Source: Aldehydirespirator sp965221215 (GTDB lineage: Bacteria > Actinomycetota > Acidimicrobiia > Acidimicrobiales > Aldehydirespiratoraceae). From it: 64,000 nt of DNA. The notes below the pieces were generated by a model. It saw nothing but the letters and a program-made list of their open reading frames with translations. It was not told the origin of the DNA and did no database searches. Location of the stretch: the NCBI GenBank assembly GCA_965221215.1, contig OZ244872.1, positions 1,426,001-1,490,000 of the forward strand, written 5' to 3'. Shown here in pieces: positions 23,705-31,581 of this stretch (its first letter is position 1; every line of letters begins with the position of its first letter). A program made the translations under genes and the position numbers.

Positions 23705-25122
23705 CCCTGAGCCCTCGCTTCCCCAGAGGCCGCGCCGATCGGCTCGACCTTGGCCTCGAGGCGCTCTATGACTGCGTCAGGCGTCGAGGTGAGGTCGCCG
23801 GCGCCCAGCGTGAGGCACAGGTCGCCGGGGCGAAGCCGGGCCTCCAGCCAGTCGGCCACCTCGTCGAGCCGGGGCAGCCAGGTCACCGACGACCACGGAT
23901 GGGCGTCGAGAACGGCGTCGAGGACGATCTTCGAGGTGACGCCGGGTCGGGGGGCCTCGCCCGCCGGATAGATCCCGGTCAGCACCAGGTGGTCCGCCCC
24001 GGTGAAGGAATTCGCGAATTGCGAGCCGACGGAGGCGACCCGGCTGTAGCGGTGGGGCTGGAAGACGCACACCACCCTGCTCCAGTCGCCGGTTCCGGCC
24101 GCGGCCAGCGCGGCCTCGACCTCGCCGGGCAGATGGGCGTAGTCGTCCACGAAGGTGACGCCGGCCGCGTCGCCGCGGAACTCGAAGCGCCGGGCCACGC
24201 CCCCGAAGCGGGCCAGCGCCCGGACTGCGTCGGCGAAGCTCGCCCCGGCGGTGACGGCGGCCACGATGGCGGCGGTCGCGTTGAGGGCATTGTGCAGGCC
24301 GGGTACCGGCAGCGTCACGACTCCCAGCCGCGACCCGGCGTTCCAAAGCTCGAATCGGGTGGTGGGCATCTGCAGCGACACGTCCATCATGCGGAAGTCG
24401 GCGCCGGGACCGGTGCCGTAGCTGGCCGCGCCGAGAGCAGTGCCCAGCCGGGCCGCGCCGGGATCGTCGGCGCACACGATCCGGTGGCGCGACGAGGCCA
24501 GGAACTGCTCGAAGGCCTCAGCCAGGGCGTCGGGCGAGTCCTGATAGTTCTCGAGGTGGTCGGACTCGACGCTGGTCACCACCGCCACCTCCGGGTCGAG
24601 CGACAGGAAGGTGTGGTCGTTCTCGTCGGCCTCCACCACGAACCATTCGCCGCTGTCCCACATCGCGCCGGTGCCGATCTCGTTGACGTCGCCGCCGATG
24701 ATGAAGGAGGGGTCGAGCCCGGCCTCCACTAGCGCCAGCGCCAGCATGGAGCTGGTGGTGGTCTTGCCGTGGGTGCCCGCCACCGCGATGGTTCGGCGGC
24801 TGGCGGCGATGGCGGGCAGGATCTCGCTTCGCCTCACCACCGGCACTCCCGACTGGTGGGCGGCGCGCACCTCGGGGTTGCTGTCGCGGATGGCCGACGA
24901 GATGGCGACGAGGGCGGCGCCACCCAGATTGGCCGGGTCGTGGCCGATGGCCACCGGCACCCCCTCGGCGCGCAGCCGGGCCACCGCCGGGCCGTCGCGC
25001 AGGTCGGATCCGGTCACCCGGTGGCCCATGGACCGCAGCACCGACGCGATGGCGCACATCCCGGCGCCGCCCGCGCCGATCACATGGATGGAGGTGGGAA
25101 CAGACAGGTCCACGGAACTCAC
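23701..25122 (-). CDS. murC: UDP-N-acetylmuramate-L-alanine ligase
   Basis: 473 aa. The N-terminal Rossmann part is IHVIGAGGAGMCAIASVL, the ATP loop is VAGTHGKTTTSSMLA, and EADENDHTFLSL and VDDYAHLPGEVEAAL are Mur ligase signatures. It adds the first L-alanine of the stem peptide. It lies downstream of murG with a 73-bp gap. Confidence 0.97.
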   Translation of the reverse strand: MSSVDLSVPTSIHVIGAGGAGMCAIASVLRSMGHRVTGSDLRDGPAVARLRAEGVPVAIGHDPANLGGAALVAISSAIRDSNPEVRAAHQSGVPVVRRSEILPAIAASRRTIAVAGTHGKTTTSSMLALALVEAGLDPSFIIGGDVNEIGTGAMWDSGEWFVVEADENDHTFLSLDPEVAVVTSVESDHLENYQDSPDALAEAFEQFLASSRHRIVCADDPGAARLGTALGAASYGTGPGADFRMMDVSLQMPTTRFELWNAGSRLGVVTLPVPGLHNALNATAAIVAAVTAGASFADAVRALARFGGVARRFEFRGDAAGVTFVDDYAHLPGEVEAALAAAGTGDWSRVVCVFQPHRYSRVASVGSQFANSFTGADHLVLTGIYPAGEAPRPGVTSKIVLDAVLDAHPWSSVTWLPRLDEVADWLEARLRPGDLCLTLGAGDLTSTPDAVIERLEAKVEPIGAASGEARAQG

Positions 25123-25195
25123 TCTGGGAGTCGCAGCGTCGCCGAGACTCTACGCGGTCGCCTTCGAAGGGTCGGGGAACCGCTGGAGGCGGGGC

Positions 25196-26350
25196 TCATC
25201 CTGCGGCTTGCGAGCGGTCGGGGAAGGGGCGCCGGGCGCAGCTTTGCATCAGGTCCACCACGGCTCGGGCCGCGTCGGGGCGGGCGGGCGACCGGACCGC
25301 GGCGGACATCGCGTCGAGGCGGCCCGAGTCCTCGAGCAGCCTGTCCACCTCGGCGGCCAGCCGGGCCGCGTCGAGGTCTGCGTCGGGGACCAGCACCGCG
25401 CCGCCCGCGGCCTCGAGCCTGCGGGCGTTGGCGGTCTGGTGGTCGCCGGGCGCGCCCGGCAGCGGCACCAATACGGCCGGCACTCCCACTGCGGCCAGCT
25501 CGGCCACGGTGGTGGCGCCGGCCCGGCCCACCACCAGGTCGGCTGCGGCGTACACCGAGGCCATGTCGTCCTCGTAGGCGACCAGGTCGTAGCCGACCGC
25601 CCGCGGCGTGTGCGCCGCCACCCGGCGCGACAGATCCTCGTGGTGGCGGGGCCCGGCAATGTGGCGAATGTGGAGGTCGTGCCGGTCGCTCCAAAGGCCC
25701 AGGGCGCCGGCCACGGCATCGTTGATCGTTCGGGCTCCGAGCGAGCCTCCGAACACGGCCACCATCCGGCGACCGTCGCCCACGCCCAGCGCGGTGCGGG
25801 CCGCAGCCCGATGCGCCGAGCGGTCGACCGCGAGCACCTCGCTGCGCACAGGGTTGCCCGTCCAGGTGGCCTTCCGCAGGCCGGTTGACTCGAAGGCGAC
25901 CGCGGCGCCGGACGCGAGCGGGCTCAGCAGCCGATTGGCCAGGCCGGGCACCGCGTTCTGCTCGGTGATCACCAGCGGCACCCGCAGCAGGGCGGCGGCC
26001 GCGCCGCAGGCCGCCGAGGCGTAGCCTCCCAGCCCCACCACCACCGCCGGCTTGCGGCGCCGCAGCACGCCCACCGCCTGGGCGACGGCCCCGGCGAGCT
26101 CAGCCGTCGCCCTGGCATTGGCGGCCGCGCCGGCGGGAGTGAGGCTGCGCCGCAGGCCCCGACCGGGCAGCGCGGTGAGGCTGAATCCGGCCTCGGGCAC
26201 CAGCCGGGTCTCGACGCCGCGCCCGCTGCCCACGAAGTGGACGGCATCACGGGGAACGCCCCGGCCAATGATCTCCTCGCCGATGCTGATCCCCGGCAGC
26301 ACATGGCCGGCGGTGCCGCCCCCCGCGATCACCGCCCAGGTTCGGGTCAT
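25196..26350 (-). CDS. murG: Lipid II-forming GlcNAc transferase MurG
   Basis: 384 aa. GGGTAGHVLPGISI is the N-terminal glycine loop, VVGLGGYASA the second, and VGRAGATTVAELAAVGVPAVLVPLPGAPGDHQTANAR the UDP-GlcNAc site. It converts lipid I to lipid II. Its ATG overlaps the stop of a 24-codon mini-ORF that sits between it and ftsW. Confidence 0.97.
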   Translation of the reverse strand: MTRTWAVIAGGGTAGHVLPGISIGEEIIGRGVPRDAVHFVGSGRGVETRLVPEAGFSLTALPGRGLRRSLTPAGAAANARATAELAGAVAQAVGVLRRRKPAVVVGLGGYASAACGAAAALLRVPLVITEQNAVPGLANRLLSPLASGAAVAFESTGLRKATWTGNPVRSEVLAVDRSAHRAAARTALGVGDGRRMVAVFGGSLGARTINDAVAGALGLWSDRHDLHIRHIAGPRHHEDLSRRVAAHTPRAVGYDLVAYEDDMASVYAAADLVVGRAGATTVAELAAVGVPAVLVPLPGAPGDHQTANARRLEAAGGAVLVPDADLDAARLAAEVDRLLEDSGRLDAMSAAVRSPARPDAARAVVDLMQSCARRPFPDRSQAAG

Positions 26351-26421
26351 CTGCTGTGCCGGGCGGAGTCGAGCAGCATCAGACCTGCCGTCAGCATGAT
26401 GCCGGGCACGGCACGGGTCAT
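26347..26421 (-). CDS. 24-codon mini-ORF coupling ftsW to murG
   Basis: It begins within the ATGA that ends ftsW and ends within the ATGA that starts murG. Its first eight bases, ATGACCCG, equal the murG start, and the two starts lie 71 bp apart, so it looks like a diverged duplication of the murG 5' end. It may only keep ribosomes coupled across the junction; a function for the 24-residue peptide is not implied. Confidence 0.35.
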   Translation of the reverse strand: MTRAVPGIMLTAGLMLLDSARHSR

Positions 26422-27611
26422 CGGATCTGTCGGGCCACGTTGAGCAGCACTCCCATGGCGGCCAGGGTCGCCACCAGCGACGTCCCGCCGAAGGAGAGCA
26501 GGGGCAGGGTGATGCCCACCACCGGGAAGACGGCCAGGACCGCCCCCATGTTGAGGGCAGCCTGCAGGATCATCCACGAAGTGATACCCACTGCCAGCAG
26601 CATGCCGAACCGGTCCGGCGCCCGCAGCGCCACGCCGAGCCCGGCCGCGGCTATCCCCACGAACAGCACCACCACGAACAGCGTGCCGATCATCCCGAGC
26701 TCCTCGCCGATCACCGCGAAGATGAAGTCGGTGTGGGCGTAGGGCAAGAAGCCCCACTTGGCCCGCCCCGCGCCGAGGCCCAGCCCGCCAAGGCCACCGG
26801 TGGCCATGGCGTGCAGCGACTTCAGCGTCTGGTAGCCGTTGCCGAACGGATCCTCCCACGGGTCGAGGAACCCGAGCATGCGGTCTCGCCGCCAGGGCGA
26901 GTAGGCCACCATCATCGTCGCGGCGGCCGCCCCCAGTACCGCAGCCACCATCAGGTGGCTGAGTCGGGCTCCGGCGAAGTACAGCATGGTCAGGGCCACC
27001 CCGGCGATCACGAGGGTGGTGCCCAGATGGGGCTGCAGCATCAGCAGCACGGCCAGACCGGCGGTCAGCGCCAGCACGGGCTGCAGCGTCGCGCGGACAT
27101 CCTCCATGGACCGGTCGGACCGCGACAGCAGGTCGGCCACGAAGACGATGAAGGCGATCTTGGCCAGCTCCGACGGCTGGAACACGACCGGTCCCGCCCC
27201 CAGCCAGCGGCGGGCGCCGTTGGCGCTCAGGCCGATGCTGGGCACCGCGGTTAGCGCCAGCAGCACCAGCGATGCGCCGATGCCCATCGGCGCCAGCCGC
27301 CTCCACAGGTGGTAGTCGACCCGCAGCAGCACCAGCAGGGCGAACACGCCCACGCCCAGCCACATGGCCTGGTTCTTGAACAGCGACCAGGCCGAGTCGG
27401 TACCCGACAGGCTCGGTGCGGCGGTGGCCGACAGCGCCATCACCAGCCCCAGCAGCACCAGGGCGATGACCGAAAGGAACAACGCCATGAACAGCCCGGT
27501 GCGCCTGCCGATCGGCGGAGCGGGACCGCGGGCCTCGGGCGGCACACGGGCGGTTGCGTGGCGGGCTCGGGCCTCTTGCAGGGCTCGGCTGCGCCGCTCG
27601 GTCACGATCAT
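26418..27611 (-). CDS. ftsW: Septal peptidoglycan polymerase FtsW
   Basis: 397 aa with about ten membrane helices. SEDS signatures include ANGARRWLGAGPVVFQPSELAK and the late AHTDFIFAVIGEELGMIG and PLLSFGGTSLVATLAAMG. It is the lipid II polymerase that works with FtsI. The basic N-terminus of about 38 residues is cytoplasmic. The ATG overlaps the murD stop. Confidence 0.96.
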   Translation of the reverse strand: MIVTERRSRALQEARARHATARVPPEARGPAPPIGRRTGLFMALFLSVIALVLLGLVMALSATAAPSLSGTDSAWSLFKNQAMWLGVGVFALLVLLRVDYHLWRRLAPMGIGASLVLLALTAVPSIGLSANGARRWLGAGPVVFQPSELAKIAFIVFVADLLSRSDRSMEDVRATLQPVLALTAGLAVLLMLQPHLGTTLVIAGVALTMLYFAGARLSHLMVAAVLGAAAATMMVAYSPWRRDRMLGFLDPWEDPFGNGYQTLKSLHAMATGGLGGLGLGAGRAKWGFLPYAHTDFIFAVIGEELGMIGTLFVVVLFVGIAAAGLGVALRAPDRFGMLLAVGITSWMILQAALNMGAVLAVFPVVGITLPLLSFGGTSLVATLAAMGVLLNVARQIR

Positions 27612-28996
27612 CGAGCTGTCCTCTGTGGCTGGGCGCGGCCCTTGACCAGGCGGGCGAAGTGGTCGCCCCGGGCCCCATAGTCGGAGTAGCCGTCGAAGGA
27701 GGCGCAGGCGGGCGACAGCACCACAGCGGCGCCCGGCTCGGCCGCGGCGGCGGCGAGATCCACGGCCTCGGCCATGTCGCCGGCGATCAGCACCGGCCGG
27801 TCGGCGGCGAACACTTCGGCCACCTCGCCCGCCGCCTCGCCGAAGGCCACCACGCAGCTCACCCTGTCGATCGCGTCGCGCAACCGCTGCAGGTCGAGAC
27901 CCTTGTTGCGTCCGCCGGCGATAAGCACGGCTCTGTCGAAAGAGCGCAGGGCGGCGACAGTGGCGTGGGGGGTGGTCGCCTTGGAGTCGTCAAAATATGT
28001 GACTGCGTCGATGGTGGCGACCCGCTCGACCCGGTGGGCTCCGGGCCGCCAGCCCCGCAGCGCCTCGCCTATACCCTCGACGTTGGCCCCTGCCGCGGCG
28101 GCGGTGGCGGCGGCCGCGAGGGCGTTGGCGATGTCGTGGGGCAGGGCCCGGCCCAGCTCCCCCACCTCTGCCAGCGGCCCGAGCGGGCCGGTGAGCAGAT
28201 GGCCCTCCCGATGCCAGTCGGCGGGACCGTCGGCGGCGAAAGTCCACGCGTCCCGGTCGTCCCGCAGGTGGGCCATCACGGTGGCGTCGAGCCGGTTGGC
28301 CACCGCGGTGGCCGACGGGGGCAGCCGCTGCCACAGCCGGGCCTTGGCCGCCTCATAGGAGGCGAGGTCGCGGTGCACGTCGAGGTGGTCCGGAGCGAAG
28401 TTGAGCCAGCAGGCGGCGTCGGGGGCGAAGCTGCAGCTGTGGCCGAGGCGGAACGATGAGGCTTCAACCACGAAAACCTCGACATCGCTCAGCTCGATGG
28501 CGCTCACCAGGGGCAGGTCGTTGTTGCCGGCGGCGGCCGCGGTCACACCCGAGGACTCCAGCGCGGCCACCACCATCTCGGTGACGGTGGTCTTGCCGCT
28601 GGTTCCGGTGACGGCCGCGATCGGGCGCGAGTCCCAGGTTCCGGCAAGGTCGAGCTCACTGGCGGTGGGCGCGCCGAGGGCCAGGACCGGGTGCCGCTCG
28701 GGCAGCCCCGGCGTGGGTATGACCGCCCCGACCGAGCCGACCAGTTCGTCGAGTCGGTCGGGGCCGGGGGCGGTCTCCAGCTCCAGGCCGAGGTCCGCTG
28801 CCGCCGTCGCCGCGTCGGGGCCGGGGCGGTCGTCGAACACGACCACTTCGTGGCCCCGCGACAACAGAGCCCGGGCCACGGCCTGGTTGGCGGCGCCGAA
28901 CCCGGCCAGCAGCAGCCGCGGGGGCACGTCGAAGCGGGCGGCGGCTTCCGCTGTTGCGGCGGCTTCCGGTGCGGCGGGGGCAGTTTCTGGTGTCAC
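27608..28996 (-). CDS. murD: UDP-N-acetylmuramoylalanine-D-glutamate ligase
   Basis: 462 aa from GTG 28996, whose GTGA overlaps the mraY stop. The ATP loop is VTGTSGKTTVTEM, and NFAPDHLDVHRDLASYEAAKARL and FDDSKATTPHAT are Mur ligase blocks; AGGRNKGLDL is typical of MurD. A low-complexity Ala/Pro/Thr segment forms the first 20 residues. It adds D-glutamate. Confidence 0.95.
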   Translation of the reverse strand: MTPETAPAAPEAAATAEAAARFDVPPRLLLAGFGAANQAVARALLSRGHEVVVFDDRPGPDAATAAADLGLELETAPGPDRLDELVGSVGAVIPTPGLPERHPVLALGAPTASELDLAGTWDSRPIAAVTGTSGKTTVTEMVVAALESSGVTAAAAGNNDLPLVSAIELSDVEVFVVEASSFRLGHSCSFAPDAACWLNFAPDHLDVHRDLASYEAAKARLWQRLPPSATAVANRLDATVMAHLRDDRDAWTFAADGPADWHREGHLLTGPLGPLAEVGELGRALPHDIANALAAAATAAAAGANVEGIGEALRGWRPGAHRVERVATIDAVTYFDDSKATTPHATVAALRSFDRAVLIAGGRNKGLDLQRLRDAIDRVSCVVAFGEAAGEVAEVFAADRPVLIAGDMAEAVDLAAAAAEPGAAVVLSPACASFDGYSDYGARGDHFARLVKGRAQPQRTAR

Positions 28997-30045
28997 GGCG
29001 TGAGCCTCGAGATCGAGTCGACTATGCCGGTGTTGACCGCGTCGCCGTAGAACAGTCCGAGCCCGAGGCCGGTACACAGCCCCGACAGGATCCACAGCCG
29101 CACTATGACGGTGGGCTCGGGCCAGCCGCGCAGCTCGAAGTGATGGTGCAGGGGGGCCATGCGGAACAGGCGCCGCCCGAAGCCCTTGAACGAGACGATC
29201 TGCAGGATCACCGAGACCGTCTCGATCACGAACAGCCCGCCGATGATGGGCAGCAGCAGCTGGGTGTTGGTGGCCAGGGCCAGCGCGGCCAGGCCGCTGC
29301 CCAGCGCCAGCGAGCCGGTGTCGCCCATGAAGATGCGGGCCGGCGCGGCGTTCCACCACAGGAACCCGATGATGGCGCCCACCATGGCCGCGCTCACCAC
29401 GGCCAGGTCGAGGGCGTGGGCCACCTGGTAGGAGTCGTAGTGGTCGAACTGCCAGAAGCCGATGATCATGAACGCGCCGTAGCCGACGCCGCTGGCGCCC
29501 GCGGCCAGGCCGTCGAGCCCGTCGGTCAGGTTCACCGCGTTGGTGGTGGCGATGATCAGCAGTACGGCCCAGACCGACCAGCCCAGCCTGCCCAGCTCGA
29601 GGCCGGGGCTGTCGAAGCGGGTGAACGAGACGGTGGTGTGGATCGACGTGAACTCGGTCATGGCCCAGGCGAAGCCGATCCCGACGACGAGCAGACCCAC
29701 GATCTTGGTCCGCTTGTTGAGTCCCAGGTTGCGGGCGGCGACCACCTTGATCCAGTCGTCGAGCAGGCCGACGATGCTCCCGGCCACGATGGTGGCCATC
29801 ACGATGATGCCGGTTCGGGTGTAGATGCCGCCGAACACGTCGCTGACCACGTATCCGACGGCTGCCGCGAACACCACCGCGATGCCGCCCATGGTCGGGG
29901 TGCCCGACTTGAGCCGATGCTCGGTGGGGCCGTCGTCGCGTATGGGCTGGCCGATTCCGTAGCGCACCAGCACCCGGATCAGCAGCCAGCAGCCCGACAG
30001 CGACACCACCATGGAGATGCATCCCGCGATCAGCAGCCGGATCAT
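28993..30045 (-). CDS. mraY: Phospho-MurNAc-pentapeptide transferase
   Basis: 350 aa, ten membrane helices. KSGTPTMGGIAVVFA, LLDDWIKV and the catalytic loop NAVNLTDGLDGLAAG are the MraY signatures; MAPLHHHFELRGWPE is the C-terminal His-rich loop. It makes lipid I. Its ATG directly overlaps the murE stop, where murF would normally lie. Confidence 0.97.
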   Translation of the reverse strand: MIRLLIAGCISMVVSLSGCWLLIRVLVRYGIGQPIRDDGPTEHRLKSGTPTMGGIAVVFAAAVGYVVSDVFGGIYTRTGIIVMATIVAGSIVGLLDDWIKVVAARNLGLNKRTKIVGLLVVGIGFAWAMTEFTSIHTTVSFTRFDSPGLELGRLGWSVWAVLLIIATTNAVNLTDGLDGLAAGASGVGYGAFMIIGFWQFDHYDSYQVAHALDLAVVSAAMVGAIIGFLWWNAAPARIFMGDTGSLALGSGLAALALATNTQLLLPIIGGLFVIETVSVILQIVSFKGFGRRLFRMAPLHHHFELRGWPEPTVIVRLWILSGLCTGLGLGLFYGDAVNTGIVDSISRLTP

Positions 30046-31463
30046 TGGCTCGGCTCCCGGTTGAGACGCCTCAGCTCCTCACCCGCCACAGCCCGGTCGT
30101 CGAAGGCCAGCGCGCGGTCCCCGATGATCTGACGGCTCTCGTGGCCCTTGCCCGCGATCACCACCGTGTCGCCCGGTTCGGCGTCGGCCAGTGCGCTCCG
30201 CACCGCCAGGCGCCGGTCGGGCGTTCGCAGGTCGGGGGCGCCGCTCATGCCCTCGATGATGTCGTCGATGATCCGATCCGGATCCTCGCGGCGCGGGTTG
30301 TCGCTGGTGACGATCACTCGGTCGGCCAGTCTCTCGGCGGTCGCGCCCATTTCGAAGCGCTTGCCGCGGTCGCGGTCGCCGCCCGCGCCGAACACCACGG
30401 TGAGGCGTCCGGCGGTCAGGCTGCGGGCCGCCTCCAGCAGCACGGCGAGGCCGTCGGGGGTGTGGGCGTAGTCGACGATCACCGCGAAGTCCTGCCCGGC
30501 CCGCACCGCCTCGAATCGGCCCACCGCCGGCTCGGCCTCGGCCAGCGCGGCGGCAATGCCTTGCGGATTCTGGCCCAACAGCAGGGCGATCTCGGCGGCG
30601 AGCACTGCGTTGGACCGGTTGAAGGCGCCGGCCAGGGGCAGGGTCACAACCTGGTCGCGCCAGCGGAACACACTGGAGCAGGCGTCGGCGTGAAGCAGCT
30701 CGATGTCTCGCTGGTCCACCGTCACCAGCGGCATCCGCGATCCGACCGCGTGGGCGAGGCGCTGTCCCCACTCGCCGGTGACGTCTATCACGGCCCGGTC
30801 GGCCAGCCCGCCGGTGAACAGCCGGGCCTTGGCCTCGAAGTAATCGTCCATCGAGCCGTGATAGTCGAGGTGGTCGCGGCCCAGGTTGGTGAACGCGGCC
30901 ACGCCGAAGCGGCATCCGTCGACTCGGTGCTGGGCCAAACCGTGCGAGGAGACCTCGACGACCGCGGCATCCGCACCGCGGTCGGCGCCGTGCGCCAGGG
31001 TGCGCTGCAGGTCGGTGGCCTCGGGCGTGGTCAGCGGACCCGACAGCGTGCCGATCTCGACCGGGTCGCGCCCGGCGGCCCGCAGCAGCCCGGCCACCAG
31101 CCGCACGGTGGTCGTCTTGCCGTTGGTGCCGGTCACGCCGACGGTGTCGAGTCGCCGGGCCGGATGGCCGTGGACCGCGGCCGCGGCCGGTCCCACCGCC
31201 CGGCGGACCGAGCCCACCAGCAGGCACGGCACGGTCGCCTCGACCGGCCTCTCGACGAGAAGCGCGGCCGCGCCGGCTGCGGCCGCGGCGGCCGCGAAGC
31301 GGTGCCCGTCGCTGGCCGCGCCCGGAATGCAGGCGAACAGGGCGTCGGGGCCGACCCGGCGGCTGTCGTGCTCAACGTCGCCGACGCGGACCGAGGCAGC
31401 TTCAGGCCCGGACGGGTGCAGTTCGGCCGGCAGCAACCGGGCCAGCTCGCCGAGCGTGATCAT
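30042..31463 (-). CDS. murE: UDP-MurNAc-tripeptide ligase MurE, meso-DAP type
   Basis: 473 aa. The ATP loop is GVTGTNGKTTTVRL. SSHGLAQHRVDGCRFGVAAFTNLGRDHLD and DYAHTPDGL are Mur ligase blocks. VTSDNPRREDP carries the DNPR motif that selects meso-diaminopimelate. The ATG at 31463 overlaps the stop of a 23-codon mini-ORF that repeats its first ten codons. murE then overlaps mraY without a murF in between. Confidence 0.96.
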   Translation of the reverse strand: MITLGELARLLPAELHPSGPEAASVRVGDVEHDSRRVGPDALFACIPGAASDGHRFAAAAAAAGAAALLVERPVEATVPCLLVGSVRRAVGPAAAAVHGHPARRLDTVGVTGTNGKTTTVRLVAGLLRAAGRDPVEIGTLSGPLTTPEATDLQRTLAHGADRGADAAVVEVSSHGLAQHRVDGCRFGVAAFTNLGRDHLDYHGSMDDYFEAKARLFTGGLADRAVIDVTGEWGQRLAHAVGSRMPLVTVDQRDIELLHADACSSVFRWRDQVVTLPLAGAFNRSNAVLAAEIALLLGQNPQGIAAALAEAEPAVGRFEAVRAGQDFAVIVDYAHTPDGLAVLLEAARSLTAGRLTVVFGAGGDRDRGKRFEMGATAERLADRVIVTSDNPRREDPDRIIDDIIEGMSGAPDLRTPDRRLAVRSALADAEPGDTVVIAGKGHESRQIIGDRALAFDDRAVAGEELRRLNREPSQ

Positions 31464-31581
31464 GGGCCTGCCCGATCTGACGAGGCCGGCTCGGCCCGCC
31501 GCAACCGGGCCAGCTCGCCGAGCGTGATCATGGGCCTGCGGGCTCGACGGCTGGTGCGGCCGAGGCCGGCTCGGCCCGCCG
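31433..31581 (-). repeat. Direct duplication of the ftsI/murE junction, 68-bp offset
   Basis: A 39-bp segment at 31501-31539 that contains the ftsI stop and an ATG recurs without change at 31433-31471, where it holds the murE start. A second block of about 20 bp (31482-31501 and 31562-31581) is also doubled. The pattern A-x-B-A-y-B shows a tandem duplication with later changes. Confidence 0.85.
31460..31531 (-). CDS. 23-codon mini-ORF between ftsI and murE
   Basis: It starts in the ATGA that ends ftsI and stops in the ATGA that starts murE. It encodes MITLGELARL, the murE N-terminus, followed by 13 unrelated residues. It is a by-product of the junction duplication and may maintain translational coupling. 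Confidence 0.45.
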   Translation of the reverse strand: MITLGELARLRRAEPASSDRAGP

